Assembly: GCA_900099715.1 (NCBI GenBank)
Contig: FMTG01000012.1
Span: 5,901 to 67,405, forward strand
Direction: 5' to 3'
DNA: 61,505 nucleotides
DNA from: Ruminococcaceae bacterium YRB3002
GTDB lineage: Bacteria; Bacillota; Clostridia; Saccharofermentanales; Saccharofermentanaceae
The position numbers and the translations under genes are program-made. Below the pieces are notes generated by a model. The model saw only the letters and a list, made by a program, of their open reading frames with translations. It ran no database searches and was not told where the DNA came from. Each line of letters begins with the position of its first letter. Within the stretch, counting starts at the first letter, position 1. Of this stretch, positions 17,154-26,970 are shown in pieces.

Positions 17154-18689
17154 ATGGAAAACAAGGAAGTTAAGCAACGCAAGATCGACCCGTTTACAAC
17201 GATCGTACCGTTTGCGTGCATTCTGGCATTATGTGCTTATTTCGTGCTGATGCCTGAGAATTCGACTAATGCACTGTCGGTGATCAGAGGATTCCTGGGA
17301 GACAAGATGGGTTCATATTATCTCATCATTGGTCTCGGTGTATTTCTTCTGTCGCTCTGGCTGGCATTCTCCAAGATCGGTCAGATCACCATCGGAAAGC
17401 CTGGTGAGAAGCCTAAGTACGGTTTCTGGTCATGGGGTGCCATGAACTTCACATGCGGTCTTGCATCAGATATCCTGTTCTACTCTTTCTGTGAGTGGAT
17501 CTACTATTACGAGGAACCCCATGTTATCGGTATGGGTGACATCAACGAGTGGTCGGCAACATTCCCGCTCTACCACTGGAGTCTCATTCCCTGGAGCTTC
17601 TACGCAGTTCTTGCCGCATGCTTTGGATTCATGCTCCATGTAAGAGGATGCCACAAGCAGAAGTATTCGGAGGCATGCAGGCCCCTTCTCGGAAAGCATA
17701 CTGACGGCCCTCTCGGAAAGATCATCGATGTTCTTGCAGTTGTAGCACTTATCGCAGGTACTGCAACGACATTCTCGATCGCTACTCCGCTCCTGTCACT
17801 GGTGTTGACGAATCTCTTTGGCATTGCCGGCTCGAAATACGTGACCATCGGTATCCTGGTAGTCGTCTGCGCCATCTATACAACATCTGTTATGAACGGA
17901 CTGAAGGGTATCAACATGCTCTCAAAGATCTGTATGTGCCTGTTCGGATTCCTTCTCGCATACGTATTCCTTCTCGGCGGAGAGGCAAGATTCTCCTTCG
18001 AGTCGGGTGTTACATCACTTGGAAGTATGTTCCAGAACTTCATCGGTCTCTCAACATGGACTGATGCAACGAGAACCGAGGCCGGGTTCGCCCAGAACTG
18101 GACGATATTCTACTGGGCTTACTGGATGGTATGGTGTGTTGCCGCTCCTTTCTTCATGGGATCCATCAGCCGCGGAAGAACTGTAAAGCAGGTCATCATG
18201 GGTTCTTATCTCTTCGGAACTGCAAGCACGATCATCTCCTTCATCATCCTCGGCAACTATGGCCTCGGAATGAAGGTCCACGGCAAGTTCGATGCTGTTG
18301 CACAGTATCATGCAAATGGCGATGACCTCTACCAGACGATCATTGATATTATCCACCAGCTGCCGCTGTCAACAGTATTCCTCGTTGTCCTTGCTGTCGC
18401 AATGCTCGCATTCTACGCAACATCATTTGACAGCATCACGATGGTGGCTTCCAACTACAGTTATAAGAACATGGAGAACGATGAAGATGCCAGCCCCAAG
18501 ATGAAGCTGTTCTGGGCCATCCTTCTGATCATGCTGCCTATCGCACTGATCTTCTCTGAGGGTACGATGAACAACCTCCAGACTGTGTCGATCATCGCTG
18601 CTTTCCCTATCGGAATAGTCATTATCCTGATAATCGCAAGTTTCATAAAGGACGCTAAGAGATACGCGTCTGAGATAGACAAAAAGTAA
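17154..18689 (+). CDS. BCCT-family choline/betaine transporter
   Basis: A 511-residue twelve-helix secondary transporter. The BCCT signature is visible as NWTIFYWAYWMVW around residue 315, with FFMGSISRGRT following. Members import choline, betaine or carnitine with sodium or proton coupling. Here it follows two phosphocholine-activating genes by 24 bp, so choline is the likely substrate; pneumococcal lic clusters use an unrelated permease, LicB. AAAGGAGAGG precedes the ATG. A strong terminator follows. Confidence 0.9.
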   Translation: MENKEVKQRKIDPFTTIVPFACILALCAYFVLMPENSTNALSVIRGFLGDKMGSYYLIIGLGVFLLSLWLAFSKIGQITIGKPGEKPKYGFWSWGAMNFTCGLASDILFYSFCEWIYYYEEPHVIGMGDINEWSATFPLYHWSLIPWSFYAVLAACFGFMLHVRGCHKQKYSEACRPLLGKHTDGPLGKIIDVLAVVALIAGTATTFSIATPLLSLVLTNLFGIAGSKYVTIGILVVVCAIYTTSVMNGLKGINMLSKICMCLFGFLLAYVFLLGGEARFSFESGVTSLGSMFQNFIGLSTWTDATRTEAGFAQNWTIFYWAYWMVWCVAAPFFMGSISRGRTVKQVIMGSYLFGTASTIISFIILGNYGLGMKVHGKFDAVAQYHANGDDLYQTIIDIIHQLPLSTVFLVVLAVAMLAFYATSFDSITMVASNYSYKNMENDEDASPKMKLFWAILLIMLPIALIFSEGTMNNLQTVSIIAAFPIGIVIILIIASFIKDAKRYASEIDKK

Positions 18690-18706
18690 GGTTTTATCAG
18701 GCTTTC

Positions 18707-18735
18707 TTGACACTCCCCCGTGCTTGTGGAATAAT
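18707..18735 (+). promoter_or_regulatory. Candidate promoter nested in the terminator
   Basis: TTGACA (18707-18712) lies at the base of the terminator and AATAAT (18730-18735) lies in its loop, 17 bp apart. A transcript begun here would contain only the 3' arm and so escape termination, serving the downstream TagB-like/YidC-fusion genes. Confidence 0.5.
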
Positions 18736-18763
18736 TCACAAGGATATACGGGGGAGTGTTTTT
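18710..18763 (+). terminator. Terminator after the BCCT gene
   Basis: ACACTCCCCCGT (18710-18721) pairs perfectly with ACGGGGGAGTGT (18748-18759), followed by TTTTAT. The loop contains a smaller CTTGTG/CACAAG stem. Confidence 0.9.
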
Positions 18764-18815
18764 ATATACCCCGTTTTCCCGCCCAAAGACGTAAGTTGAC
18801 ACTTGGAGATATACT

Positions 18816-20069
18816 ATGATGAACTATTTACTTCTGTATATTGATCCGGGCACGGGAAGCATGCTCTTCACGGTCCTGATAAGCATCGTCGGATTTCTTG
18901 TCTATTTCTTCCGGGTGCTGTGGGTCAAGATCAAGTTTGCCATCTCCAGAGGCAAGATGAGCAAGGTGGATGAGAATAAGATACCGATCCTTATTTTCGC
19001 TGAGGCAAAGAGGTATTGGGAGGTGTTCGAACCCATTTGCAGAGAGCTTTCCGGGAAGGGTAAGGACGTCGTGTATTGGACGACTTCTCCTGACGATCCG
19101 GCACTGTCCCAGGATAAATACGATAACCTTAAGGTAGAGTTCATCGGCGAGGGCAATAAGGCATATGCAAAGCTCAACATGGTCAATGCCGGTGTGCTGG
19201 TGGCTTCAACCCCCGGGCTTGATGTATATCAGTGGAAGAGGTCGAAGTTCGTAGATCACTATCTTCATGTTCAGCATGCCGCAAACGATATAGCAGGATA
19301 CAGGATGTTCGGAACAGATTTTTTTGATTCCATCCTGCTGTCCGGACAGTATCAGATCGATGAAGTCAGGGAGCTTGAGAAGAAGCGTAATCTGCCTGAG
19401 AAGGAACTCGAGCTCGTGGGCATTCCCTATATGGATGAACTCCGCAAGAGGATCCTGTCCAACCCGCGTCCCGAGTCAGACAATACCACTGTGCTTCTTG
19501 CACCGTCGTGGGGTCCTAACAGCATCTTCAATAAGTTCGGCACAAAGGTGCTGGATGAGCTGGTAAAGACCGGTTATGACATCATTGTAAGACCGCATCC
19601 CCAGTCATTCATTGCCGATCCCAAAATGATGGAGGATATAATCGCAAAGTTCCCGGAGAACGAGCACTTCAGATGGGACAGATCCAGTGACAACTTCGAT
19701 TCACTGAACAGGGCGGACATCATGATCTCTGATTTCTCAGGAATCATCTTTGACTTTACACTGGCATTTGACAAGCCGATACTCTATGCGGATACGGAAT
19801 TCAATACCGATGCATACGATTACTGGTGGCTGGACGAAGCTCCGTGGACGCTCAGGATCCTCCCTGATCTCGGCATCAAACTCACGGGTGACAATGTAGA
19901 TGACATCAAGTCTCTCATCGATGAATGCCTTAACAATTCCGACTTCAAGTCCGGAAGGGATAAGGCTCGTTCCGAGACATGGGTATATATGGGCGAAGGT
20001 GCCGAGAGAACAGCTGATTTTATTGTCAGAAAACTGGAAGAGACGGGCAGTAACAAGGTAGCTGTATGA
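18816..20069 (+). CDS. Membrane-anchored CDP-glycerol glycerophosphotransferase-like protein (copy 1)
   Basis: A 417-residue protein. The N-terminus YIDPGTGSMLFTVLI leads into one hydrophobic helix (about residues 14-35). It is followed by a GT-B-like domain of the TagB/TagF family, with LLAPSWGPNS, IIVRPHPQSF and DFSGIIFDFTLAFDKP in the expected order. The family transfers glycerol phosphate from CDP-glycerol to a lipid-linked acceptor at the inner membrane face. The usual WHG acceptor motif appears as QHAAND. A second start ATG lies at 18819. The stop overlaps the YidC-fusion gene by 4 bp, so the two are translationally coupled. Confidence 0.8.
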   Translation: MMNYLLLYIDPGTGSMLFTVLISIVGFLVYFFRVLWVKIKFAISRGKMSKVDENKIPILIFAEAKRYWEVFEPICRELSGKGKDVVYWTTSPDDPALSQDKYDNLKVEFIGEGNKAYAKLNMVNAGVLVASTPGLDVYQWKRSKFVDHYLHVQHAANDIAGYRMFGTDFFDSILLSGQYQIDEVRELEKKRNLPEKELELVGIPYMDELRKRILSNPRPESDNTTVLLAPSWGPNSIFNKFGTKVLDELVKTGYDIIVRPHPQSFIADPKMMEDIIAKFPENEHFRWDRSSDNFDSLNRADIMISDFSGIIFDFTLAFDKPILYADTEFNTDAYDYWWLDEAPWTLRILPDLGIKLTGDNVDDIKSLIDECLNNSDFKSGRDKARSETWVYMGEGAERTADFIVRKLEETGSNKVAV

Positions 20070-22822
20070 ATTTCTTTGATGTGTTGTTTACAGTACTGAT
20101 CAAACCCCTTGAACTGATATTCGAGGGTATATTTGCTGTGAGTCACGATATCATTCCGAACCCGGCTGTCAATCTCGTTATCATGAGCCTTGCGATCAAC
20201 TTTCTTGTTCTTCCCCTTTACAGAAGGGCTGATATCATTCAGATGGAGGCAAGGGACAAGGAAGAGAAGATCCGTCCGATGGCAGATCATATCCGAAAGC
20301 ACTTCAAGGGTGACGAGAAGGTAATGATGCTCCAGATCTATTACGAGCAGAGGCATTATCATCCTCTTTCCTCGCTCAAGAGCATCATCTCGCTTCTTCT
20401 GCAGATACCGTTCTTTATCGCAGCATACCAGTTCCTGTCACATCTTCCTCTTCTGGAAGGCGAGCGGATGGGTCCAATCAATGACCTTCTTGCTCCGGAC
20501 GGACTGCTTGTTCTGGGAAGTGTAACAATTAATGTGCTGCCGATAATCATGACAGTAGTGAATATAATCTCATCGGAGATATACACGAAGGGGCAGCCCT
20601 TCAAATCGAAGATAGTCCTTTATCTTTCTGCGCTGATCTTCCTGGTGCTGCTGTACGATTCCCCGTCAGGACTCGTGTTCTACTGGACGTTCAATAATGT
20701 TTTCTCGCTGGTCAAGAACATTTTCTACAGGCTTAAGAATCCCGGATTCGTGTTCAAGATCCTTCTTGCCGTATCAGGCATAGCCGGAGTCGTCTATACG
20801 ATCCTGAACAGAAGTCAGTTTACCACGGGACAGCTTGTATTCCTTTTTGTTCTGTCAGGAGCATTGATCGTTCCGCTGATCCTGCATCTTATAACAAAGA
20901 AGATAAAGCTTCCCCAGGCAAAGCCCGTTACACCTGCAAAGAAGATCCTTTACTGGGTCAGCGTGATATATCTTACGGCTCTTACGGGTTTCCTTATCCC
21001 ATCTGCAGTTGTTGTGTCATCTCCTGACGATTTTATCCAGATCGCAGATCTTAAATCACCGGCGCTTTATATCTGGTACACGCTCTTTATCGCGGCCGGT
21101 GTATTCATCGTATGGACAAGTGTCTTCTATCTTCTGGCAACGGATAAGGGAAGAGGATATTTTGCTCTTGCCGCCCTGATGCTCAGTGTTGTTGCAACTG
21201 TTGACTATCTGTTCTTCAGCACCAACCTCGGAACGCTGTCTCCGGAACTTGAACTGGATGACGGCCTTAAGCTTTCCACCACGTCCATGCTGATCAATGC
21301 GGGAGTGGTGCTCGCGGCTTTGGCAGCGGCATATTGCCTGTACAGGTTCATACCGCAGATCACGAGATTCGTTGTCATCGCACTTACGATCGTTGCGGTG
21401 GGAATGAGCATCTATAATATCGCCGGCGTCACTTCTGTCTATAACGGGGTGGCAAGCAGGACTGAGGCTTCCGGCACTCCCGAGATAGCCCTCAGCAAGA
21501 CCGGTAAGAATGTTGTGGTCATAATGCTTGACAGGGCTTTGAACAGTCTTGTTCCTTATCTGTTCAATGAGAACTCAACTGTTAAGAAACAGTTCGAAGG
21601 ATTTACTTATTATCCCAATACCATCTCCTTCGGTGCCCATACGAATTTCGGTGCGCCCGGACTGTTCGGAGGCTACGAATACACTCCCGAGAACATCAAT
21701 AAGAGAACTGAGGAGAAGCTGGTGGATAAGCATAACGAAGCGCTTCTTGTTATGCCGGTGATATTCAGCAACAGCGGATACACCACGACAGCCATCGATA
21801 TGCCGTACGTGAACTACAGCGAAGTCGTCGACATGTCTATCTTCTCGGATTATCCGGACATCAATGCTTACATGGCATACGGTCTCAACAACCCGTACAA
21901 CGCATCGCTCGTAAGACAGGCTGATGAGACAAGAGAGCGTAATTTCTTCTGTTACAGTCTCTTCAAGATCGTACCTGTTTTCCTTCAGGAACCGGTTTAC
22001 GACGGCGGCAATTACCACTCTCTGGGCGTTAAATATAACGATGAGGAAGATGTATTCCAGACACCCCAGACATATGTAAACCAGATGAAGGCAACGGGTA
22101 CCAAAACAAAATTCCTCAATGCATACTACGTCCTTGAGGACCTCTCGAAAATGACGAAGATCGAAGACTCCGACAAAGGCTGCTTCTTTGTCATGTCCAA
22201 CGATACGACACACGCTCCGGTGCTCCTTCAGACGCCTGATTACGTGCCTGCCAATGAAGTTGACAATACAATGTACGATCTGGCTCACACATACAGGGTA
22301 GTCCTGAACGGAAGGATGCTGAGGCTTAATTCCATCCCGCAGATGACTCACTACCATTCAAATATGGCTGCATATAATTCTCTCGGAAGATGGTTCGATT
22401 ATCTGAGGGAACAGGGAGTATGGGACAACACCAGGATCATACTGGTGTCTGACCATGGATATAATCTCGGGCATTTCGATGATCTGATCATCAAGGAGTA
22501 TGATCTCGATATCGAGTATGTAAATTCCCTTCTGATGGTGAAGGATTTCGGAAGCGATGAGTTTACCGAGTGCAGGGATTTCATGACAGTAGCCGATGTG
22601 CCCACACTGGCTATGGACGGCGTGATAGATGATCCTGTCAATCCCTTTACCGGAAAGAAGATTACAAATGAAGACAAATCAAACGGTCCCGCACATGTGT
22701 TCCTGTCAGAAGAGTGGCATGTTACCAGTAATAATGGTAATGTATTCTTGCCTGGTGACTGGTACGAGGTATCGGATGACATATTTGATCACGGCAACTG
22801 GAAATATATAGGAGAGTACTGA
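20066..22822 (+). CDS. YidC-like / LtaS-sulfatase-like fusion membrane protein (copy 1)
   Basis: A 918-residue protein. Residues 1-220 are a YidC/Oxa1-type domain: helix one INFLVLPLY, a charged hairpin, HPLSSLKSIISLLLQIPFF (about 99-117) and SPSGLVFYWTFNNVFSLVKN (199-218). Several more helices follow to about 455. Residues 470-918 are an alkaline-phosphatase-superfamily domain: VVVIMLDRA with putative metal ligand Asp489, HTNFGAPGLFGG with putative nucleophile Thr526, TTHAP (His716), THYHSN (762-766) and SDHG (Asp796-His797). This order resembles LtaS and phosphoethanolamine transferases. Asn45 stands where Gram-positive YidC has its groove arginine. The precise reaction is unknown; glycerophosphate-polymer synthesis or editing is inferred from context. 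Confidence 0.8.
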   Translation: MNFFDVLFTVLIKPLELIFEGIFAVSHDIIPNPAVNLVIMSLAINFLVLPLYRRADIIQMEARDKEEKIRPMADHIRKHFKGDEKVMMLQIYYEQRHYHPLSSLKSIISLLLQIPFFIAAYQFLSHLPLLEGERMGPINDLLAPDGLLVLGSVTINVLPIIMTVVNIISSEIYTKGQPFKSKIVLYLSALIFLVLLYDSPSGLVFYWTFNNVFSLVKNIFYRLKNPGFVFKILLAVSGIAGVVYTILNRSQFTTGQLVFLFVLSGALIVPLILHLITKKIKLPQAKPVTPAKKILYWVSVIYLTALTGFLIPSAVVVSSPDDFIQIADLKSPALYIWYTLFIAAGVFIVWTSVFYLLATDKGRGYFALAALMLSVVATVDYLFFSTNLGTLSPELELDDGLKLSTTSMLINAGVVLAALAAAYCLYRFIPQITRFVVIALTIVAVGMSIYNIAGVTSVYNGVASRTEASGTPEIALSKTGKNVVVIMLDRALNSLVPYLFNENSTVKKQFEGFTYYPNTISFGAHTNFGAPGLFGGYEYTPENINKRTEEKLVDKHNEALLVMPVIFSNSGYTTTAIDMPYVNYSEVVDMSIFSDYPDINAYMAYGLNNPYNASLVRQADETRERNFFCYSLFKIVPVFLQEPVYDGGNYHSLGVKYNDEEDVFQTPQTYVNQMKATGTKTKFLNAYYVLEDLSKMTKIEDSDKGCFFVMSNDTTHAPVLLQTPDYVPANEVDNTMYDLAHTYRVVLNGRMLRLNSIPQMTHYHSNMAAYNSLGRWFDYLREQGVWDNTRIILVSDHGYNLGHFDDLIIKEYDLDIEYVNSLLMVKDFGSDEFTECRDFMTVADVPTLAMDGVIDDPVNPFTGKKITNEDKSNGPAHVFLSEEWHVTSNNGNVFLPGDWYEVSDDIFDHGNWKYIGEY

Positions 22823-22824
22823 AT

Positions 22825-24123
22825 ATGAACTACGGATTATTGTACATCGATCCCGGAACGGGAAGCATGCTCTTTACGGTACTTATCAGTATCGTCGGTT
22901 TTCTTGTCTATTTCTTCCGTGTAATGTGGGTCAAGGTGAAATACTCCATATACAAAGGCAAGAAGACGAAGCTGGATCAGAATAAGATCCCGGTGCTTAT
23001 CTTTGGAGAGGCAAAGAGGTACTGGCAGACATTTGAGCCTATCTGTGATGAGTTTGAGAAGAGAGGAATCGACGTTGTCTATTGGACTACATCTCCTGAT
23101 GATCCCGCATTGGAGAAGAAGTATGAACACATAAAGGCCGAATTCATCGGTGAGGGCAACAAGGCATATGCAAGACTTAATATGGTCAATGCTTCTGTCG
23201 TTATAGCTACGACACCGGGTCTCAAGGTATATCAGTGGAAGAGATCCAAGTTCGCTGACTGCTACATACATGTGCTCCATGGTGCGTATGATATAACCAC
23301 TTACAGGATGTTCGGAACAGACTACTTTGATGCAGTTCTTCTGTCGGGTCAGTATCAGGCTGATGAAGTGAGGAAGATGGAGGAGATGAGGGAACTTCCC
23401 GCCAAGGATATCGAGCTGGTCGGTGTTCCTTTTCTCGATGTCCTCAAGGAAAAGTTTGAGAAGGCTGATGTCAGGCACGGAGATGTTCCCACTGTCCTTC
23501 TGGCACCTTCATGGGGTCCCAACAGCATATTCAATGTCTATGGCGGCAAGGTCATAGATGAACTTATCAAGACGGGCTATAACATAATAATCAGACCGCA
23601 CCATCAGTCTTTTGTAGCTGATAAGGCTCTGATGGACGATCTCACATCAAGATATCCCGACAGCGATAAGCTCAAATGGGACAGGACCGGAGACAACTTC
23701 GAATCACTCTGTAATGCCGATATCATGATCACCGATTTCTCAGGCATCATCTTTGACTTTACACTTGTGTTCAATAAACCTGTCCTCTATACGGATACCA
23801 CTTTCGACTGGAGCTGTTATGATCAGCACTGGTTTAACACGGAACTGTGGACACTCAGCATACTTCCCAGACTCGGAATGAAGATATCATCCGATAATCT
23901 CGGCGACATCAAGAACATGATAGATACATGTATCAATGATTCCAGCTTCAGCGAGGGCAGGGATCTTGCCAGGGAGCAGACATGGGCCAATATCGGACAT
24001 GGTGCTGAGAAGACTGTTGATTATGTTATGAAAAAATATGATCAGCTGATCGCTAATCAGGCTGCAAAAGAGGCCGATGAGGCTGAGAAGACAAAAAAAA
24101 CAAAACGAAAGAGTGTTAAATAA
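22825..24123 (+). CDS. Membrane-anchored CDP-glycerol glycerophosphotransferase-like protein (copy 2)
   Basis: A 432-residue paralogue of the gene at 18816, with the same start (NYGLLYIDPGTGSMLF), single N-terminal helix and GT-B-like domain (LLAPSWGPNS, IIIRPHHQSF, DFSGIIFDFTLVFNKP). Here the acceptor-side motif reads LHGAYD, closer to the canonical WHG than copy 1. A lysine- and threonine-rich tail ends the protein. It starts 2 bp after the first fusion gene and its stop shares one base with the next ATG, repeating the transferase-plus-fusion pairing. Confidence 0.8.
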   Translation: MNYGLLYIDPGTGSMLFTVLISIVGFLVYFFRVMWVKVKYSIYKGKKTKLDQNKIPVLIFGEAKRYWQTFEPICDEFEKRGIDVVYWTTSPDDPALEKKYEHIKAEFIGEGNKAYARLNMVNASVVIATTPGLKVYQWKRSKFADCYIHVLHGAYDITTYRMFGTDYFDAVLLSGQYQADEVRKMEEMRELPAKDIELVGVPFLDVLKEKFEKADVRHGDVPTVLLAPSWGPNSIFNVYGGKVIDELIKTGYNIIIRPHHQSFVADKALMDDLTSRYPDSDKLKWDRTGDNFESLCNADIMITDFSGIIFDFTLVFNKPVLYTDTTFDWSCYDQHWFNTELWTLSILPRLGMKISSDNLGDIKNMIDTCINDSSFSEGRDLAREQTWANIGHGAEKTVDYVMKKYDQLIANQAAKEADEAEKTKKTKRKSVK

Positions 24124-26888
24124 TGTCCATATTTGATGTTCTCTTTGCTATCACGATAAGGCCGCTTGAACTGCTGTTCGAGTTTCTGTTCGCTGTAGCA
24201 AACAGTGTAACTCCCAATCCTGCGGTCAACCTGATAGTGATGAGTCTTGCTATCAATTTTATCGTGCTGCCGCTTTACAGGAGAGCAGATATCATTCAGC
24301 AGGAATCGAGAGACACCGAGAACAGATTGCGACCGGTAATGGATCACATCAAAAAGACCTTCAAGGGTGACGAGAAGGTCATGATGCTCCAGACATATTA
24401 CAGACAGCAGAGTTATAGCCCTCTGTCTTCGATGAAGAGTATCATATCGCTCGTACTTCAGATTCCCTTCTTCATCGCTGCATACAGATTCCTGTCACAC
24501 CTGCCTCTCCTTGAGGGGGTAAGCATGGGACCCATCAGCAATCTGAACGCGCCTGACGGTCTGATCACCATCGGCAGCCTTACGATCAATCTGCTTCCCA
24601 TTCTCATGACGGTAATCAATATCATCTCTTCCGAGATTTATACCAAGGACCAGCCGTTCAAGTCAAAGATAGTTCTTTACCTGTCTGCTGCGATATTTCT
24701 TGTCCTGCTTTATGATTCACCATCGGGACTTGTTTTCTACTGGACATTCAACAACGTATTCTCACTTGTTAAGAATATCTTCTACCGTCTCAAGAACCCG
24801 GGTTTTGTGTTCAAGGTGATGTGTGCTGTGACAGGCGTGGCAGGTGCTGTTCTCTGTGTAGTGAAGAGGACATCCATTACGCCGAGGCAGTTTGTTTTCC
24901 TTCTTATCTTCTGCGGAGCGCTCATAGTTCCTCTCATCCTTCACTTCATCCTCAAGGACAGAAAGAAGGTTTCCAAGGGATCTCCTCTCACGATGCCCGA
25001 GAAGATGACATACCTCTTCGGTGCAGTCTATATGTCACTTCTTACGGGTCTTCTTATTCCGACGGCCGTGATCTCATCATCTCCGGATGAGTTCATCAAC
25101 ATCAATGACTGGAATAATCCCACCAAGTACGCTCTGTATGCACTCTGCATCGCCATCGGTGTCTTCATCGTATGGGCGAGCGTATTCTATCTGCTTGCTA
25201 CCGATAAGGGCAAGAAGGTGTTCGGCGCCATAGCCGTGGCTTATTCAGCCGTTGGAACATTCAATTACATGCTCTTCGGAACTGATCTTGGTACTATATC
25301 TCCGGGTCTGGTCTATGATGAGACTCTGACATTTACAGCAAAGACAATGATCATCAACTCGCTCGCAGTTATCGCGGTGGCTGCCGTTGTCATATTTGTA
25401 TACAAAAAGAAGCCGGTAATTACCCAGTTTGTCCTTGTAGCTCTCTCCGTAGTTGCACTCGGTATGGGCATCATGAATATCGTAAGCATTAATAAGAGTT
25501 ATGATATCGCCCTCAGCAAGAGTAAGGTCACGGAGGAACCGGTAATTACCCTCAGCAAGACCGGTAAAAACGTTGTGGTCATCATGCTGGACAGGGCAGT
25601 CGGCGGATTCGTCCCGTATCTCTTTAACGAGGATAAGAATCTTGCTAATGAATACGACGGGTTTACATTCTATCCCAACACTATATCCTTCGGCGGTTTT
25701 ACCAACTTTGGTTCCCCGGCACTCTACGGCGGGTATGAGTACACTCCCGAGAACATGAATGCCAGAGCAGATGAGCCTCTCGTCGAGAAGCACAATGAGG
25801 CACTCAGAGTCATGCCCGTCCTGTTCAGCAACAACGGGTTCGGCGTTACTTTCTTCAATCCGACTTACGCAAACTACAGCGAGTTGGCGGATCTGACGAT
25901 TTTCGATGAGTATGAGGGAATTCATGCATATACAACAGATGGTGTGCTCAATCCCTATGGAGAGTCCATCGCACATCAGATCGACCGTGTAAGGAGACAT
26001 CATTTCTTCTTCTACAGCATATTCAAGACAAGCCCTGTGGTGGCGCAGGAGTCCATCTATAACGGCGGCGCATATCACTCTCTGGCGATCAAGTACGAGA
26101 TAGACGATACGGATCCCGTAGTCACAGTGCCTCAGTACAGATCGTCCAATTCAACATCCACTGGTGTAAGTGCCAGGTTTATCAACGCATTTACTGCCCT
26201 GGAGGCAATGGAGAGGATCACACAGATCACTGATGATTCCAAGGACCAGCTGTTCATCATGTCGAATGATTCCACACATGAACCGATCCTGCTGCAGGAA
26301 CCGGAGTATGTGCCTCAGAACACGGTTGACAACAGGCAGTACGATCTGACTCATATGGGAAGAGCTGTTGTTGACGGCAAGTATATGAACCTGAACACCA
26401 GAGTTCAGATGACACACTATCATGTAAATATGGCTGCATATAAGCAGCTGGGCAAGTGGTTTGATTATCTTAAGAGTCAGGGTGTCTGGGACAATACCAG
26501 GATCATCATCGTGGCGGATCACGGACGAAGCCTGGAACTCTTTAATGATCTGCAGTTTGATGATATAGGACTGGATGTTTCCTTTGTCAATCCGACTCTT
26601 ATGTTCAAGGATTTTAACAGCACAGGATTTACAACAAGTGATGAGTTCATGACAAATGCTGATGTGCCTACGCTTGCGACAAAGGGAGTTATCGAAGATC
26701 CGGTTAATCCGTTTACGAATGTGCCGCTCAATAACGATCCCAAGTTGGCGGGACCGCAGCATATTATCCTGTCTGACCGTTGGAAAACAACGGAGAACAA
26801 CGGAAACCAGTTTCTGCCCGGCAGATGGTATTCTGTTCATGACAGCATCTTTGACAGGGATAACTGGGAGTTCATGGGAACATACTAA
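24123..26888 (+). CDS. YidC-like / LtaS-sulfatase-like fusion membrane protein (copy 2)
   Basis: A 921-residue paralogue of copy 1 with the same layout: YidC-like domain to about residue 220, extra helices, and a sulfatase-like domain from about 475. Key residues are kept: VVVIMLDRA, FTNFGSPALYGG (Thr kept, preceding His replaced by Phe), STHEPILLQEP, THYHVN and ADHG. The YidC groove position is Asn45. The linker after the YidC domain (YRLKNPGFVFK) matches copy 1, whereas the charged hairpin (TENRLRPVMDHIKKTF) matches copy 3. It is the last gene on this strand before a convergent operon and a two-sided hairpin. Confidence 0.8.
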   Translation: MSIFDVLFAITIRPLELLFEFLFAVANSVTPNPAVNLIVMSLAINFIVLPLYRRADIIQQESRDTENRLRPVMDHIKKTFKGDEKVMMLQTYYRQQSYSPLSSMKSIISLVLQIPFFIAAYRFLSHLPLLEGVSMGPISNLNAPDGLITIGSLTINLLPILMTVINIISSEIYTKDQPFKSKIVLYLSAAIFLVLLYDSPSGLVFYWTFNNVFSLVKNIFYRLKNPGFVFKVMCAVTGVAGAVLCVVKRTSITPRQFVFLLIFCGALIVPLILHFILKDRKKVSKGSPLTMPEKMTYLFGAVYMSLLTGLLIPTAVISSSPDEFININDWNNPTKYALYALCIAIGVFIVWASVFYLLATDKGKKVFGAIAVAYSAVGTFNYMLFGTDLGTISPGLVYDETLTFTAKTMIINSLAVIAVAAVVIFVYKKKPVITQFVLVALSVVALGMGIMNIVSINKSYDIALSKSKVTEEPVITLSKTGKNVVVIMLDRAVGGFVPYLFNEDKNLANEYDGFTFYPNTISFGGFTNFGSPALYGGYEYTPENMNARADEPLVEKHNEALRVMPVLFSNNGFGVTFFNPTYANYSELADLTIFDEYEGIHAYTTDGVLNPYGESIAHQIDRVRRHHFFFYSIFKTSPVVAQESIYNGGAYHSLAIKYEIDDTDPVVTVPQYRSSNSTSTGVSARFINAFTALEAMERITQITDDSKDQLFIMSNDSTHEPILLQEPEYVPQNTVDNRQYDLTHMGRAVVDGKYMNLNTRVQMTHYHVNMAAYKQLGKWFDYLKSQGVWDNTRIIIVADHGRSLELFNDLQFDDIGLDVSFVNPTLMFKDFNSTGFTTSDEFMTNADVPTLATKGVIEDPVNPFTNVPLNNDPKLAGPQHIILSDRWKTTENNGNQFLPGRWYSVHDSIFDRDNWEFMGTY

Positions 26889-26902
26889 GGCTCGTAATAA
26901 CG

Positions 26903-26944
26903 AATTGTCCCGCACGTCGCAGGCTCCAAAGGTGCGGGACAATT
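26903..26944. terminator. Hairpin terminator between convergent genes
   Basis: AATTGTCCCGCAC (26903-26915) pairs perfectly over 13 bp with GTGCGGGACAATT (26932-26944). It lies between the fusion gene ending at 26888 and the licD gene ending at 26971 on the other strand. T-rich sequence follows on the plus side (ATTATTCTTT). Confidence 0.8.
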
Positions 26945-26970
26945 ATTATTCTTTGCTGGCGGACCCTGTT

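Noticed and set aside
21575-22357. Long minus-strand open frame opposite the first YidC fusion
   Set aside because: It is antisense to a well-supported domain and has no recognisable protein features; several similar shadows occur opposite the paralogues.
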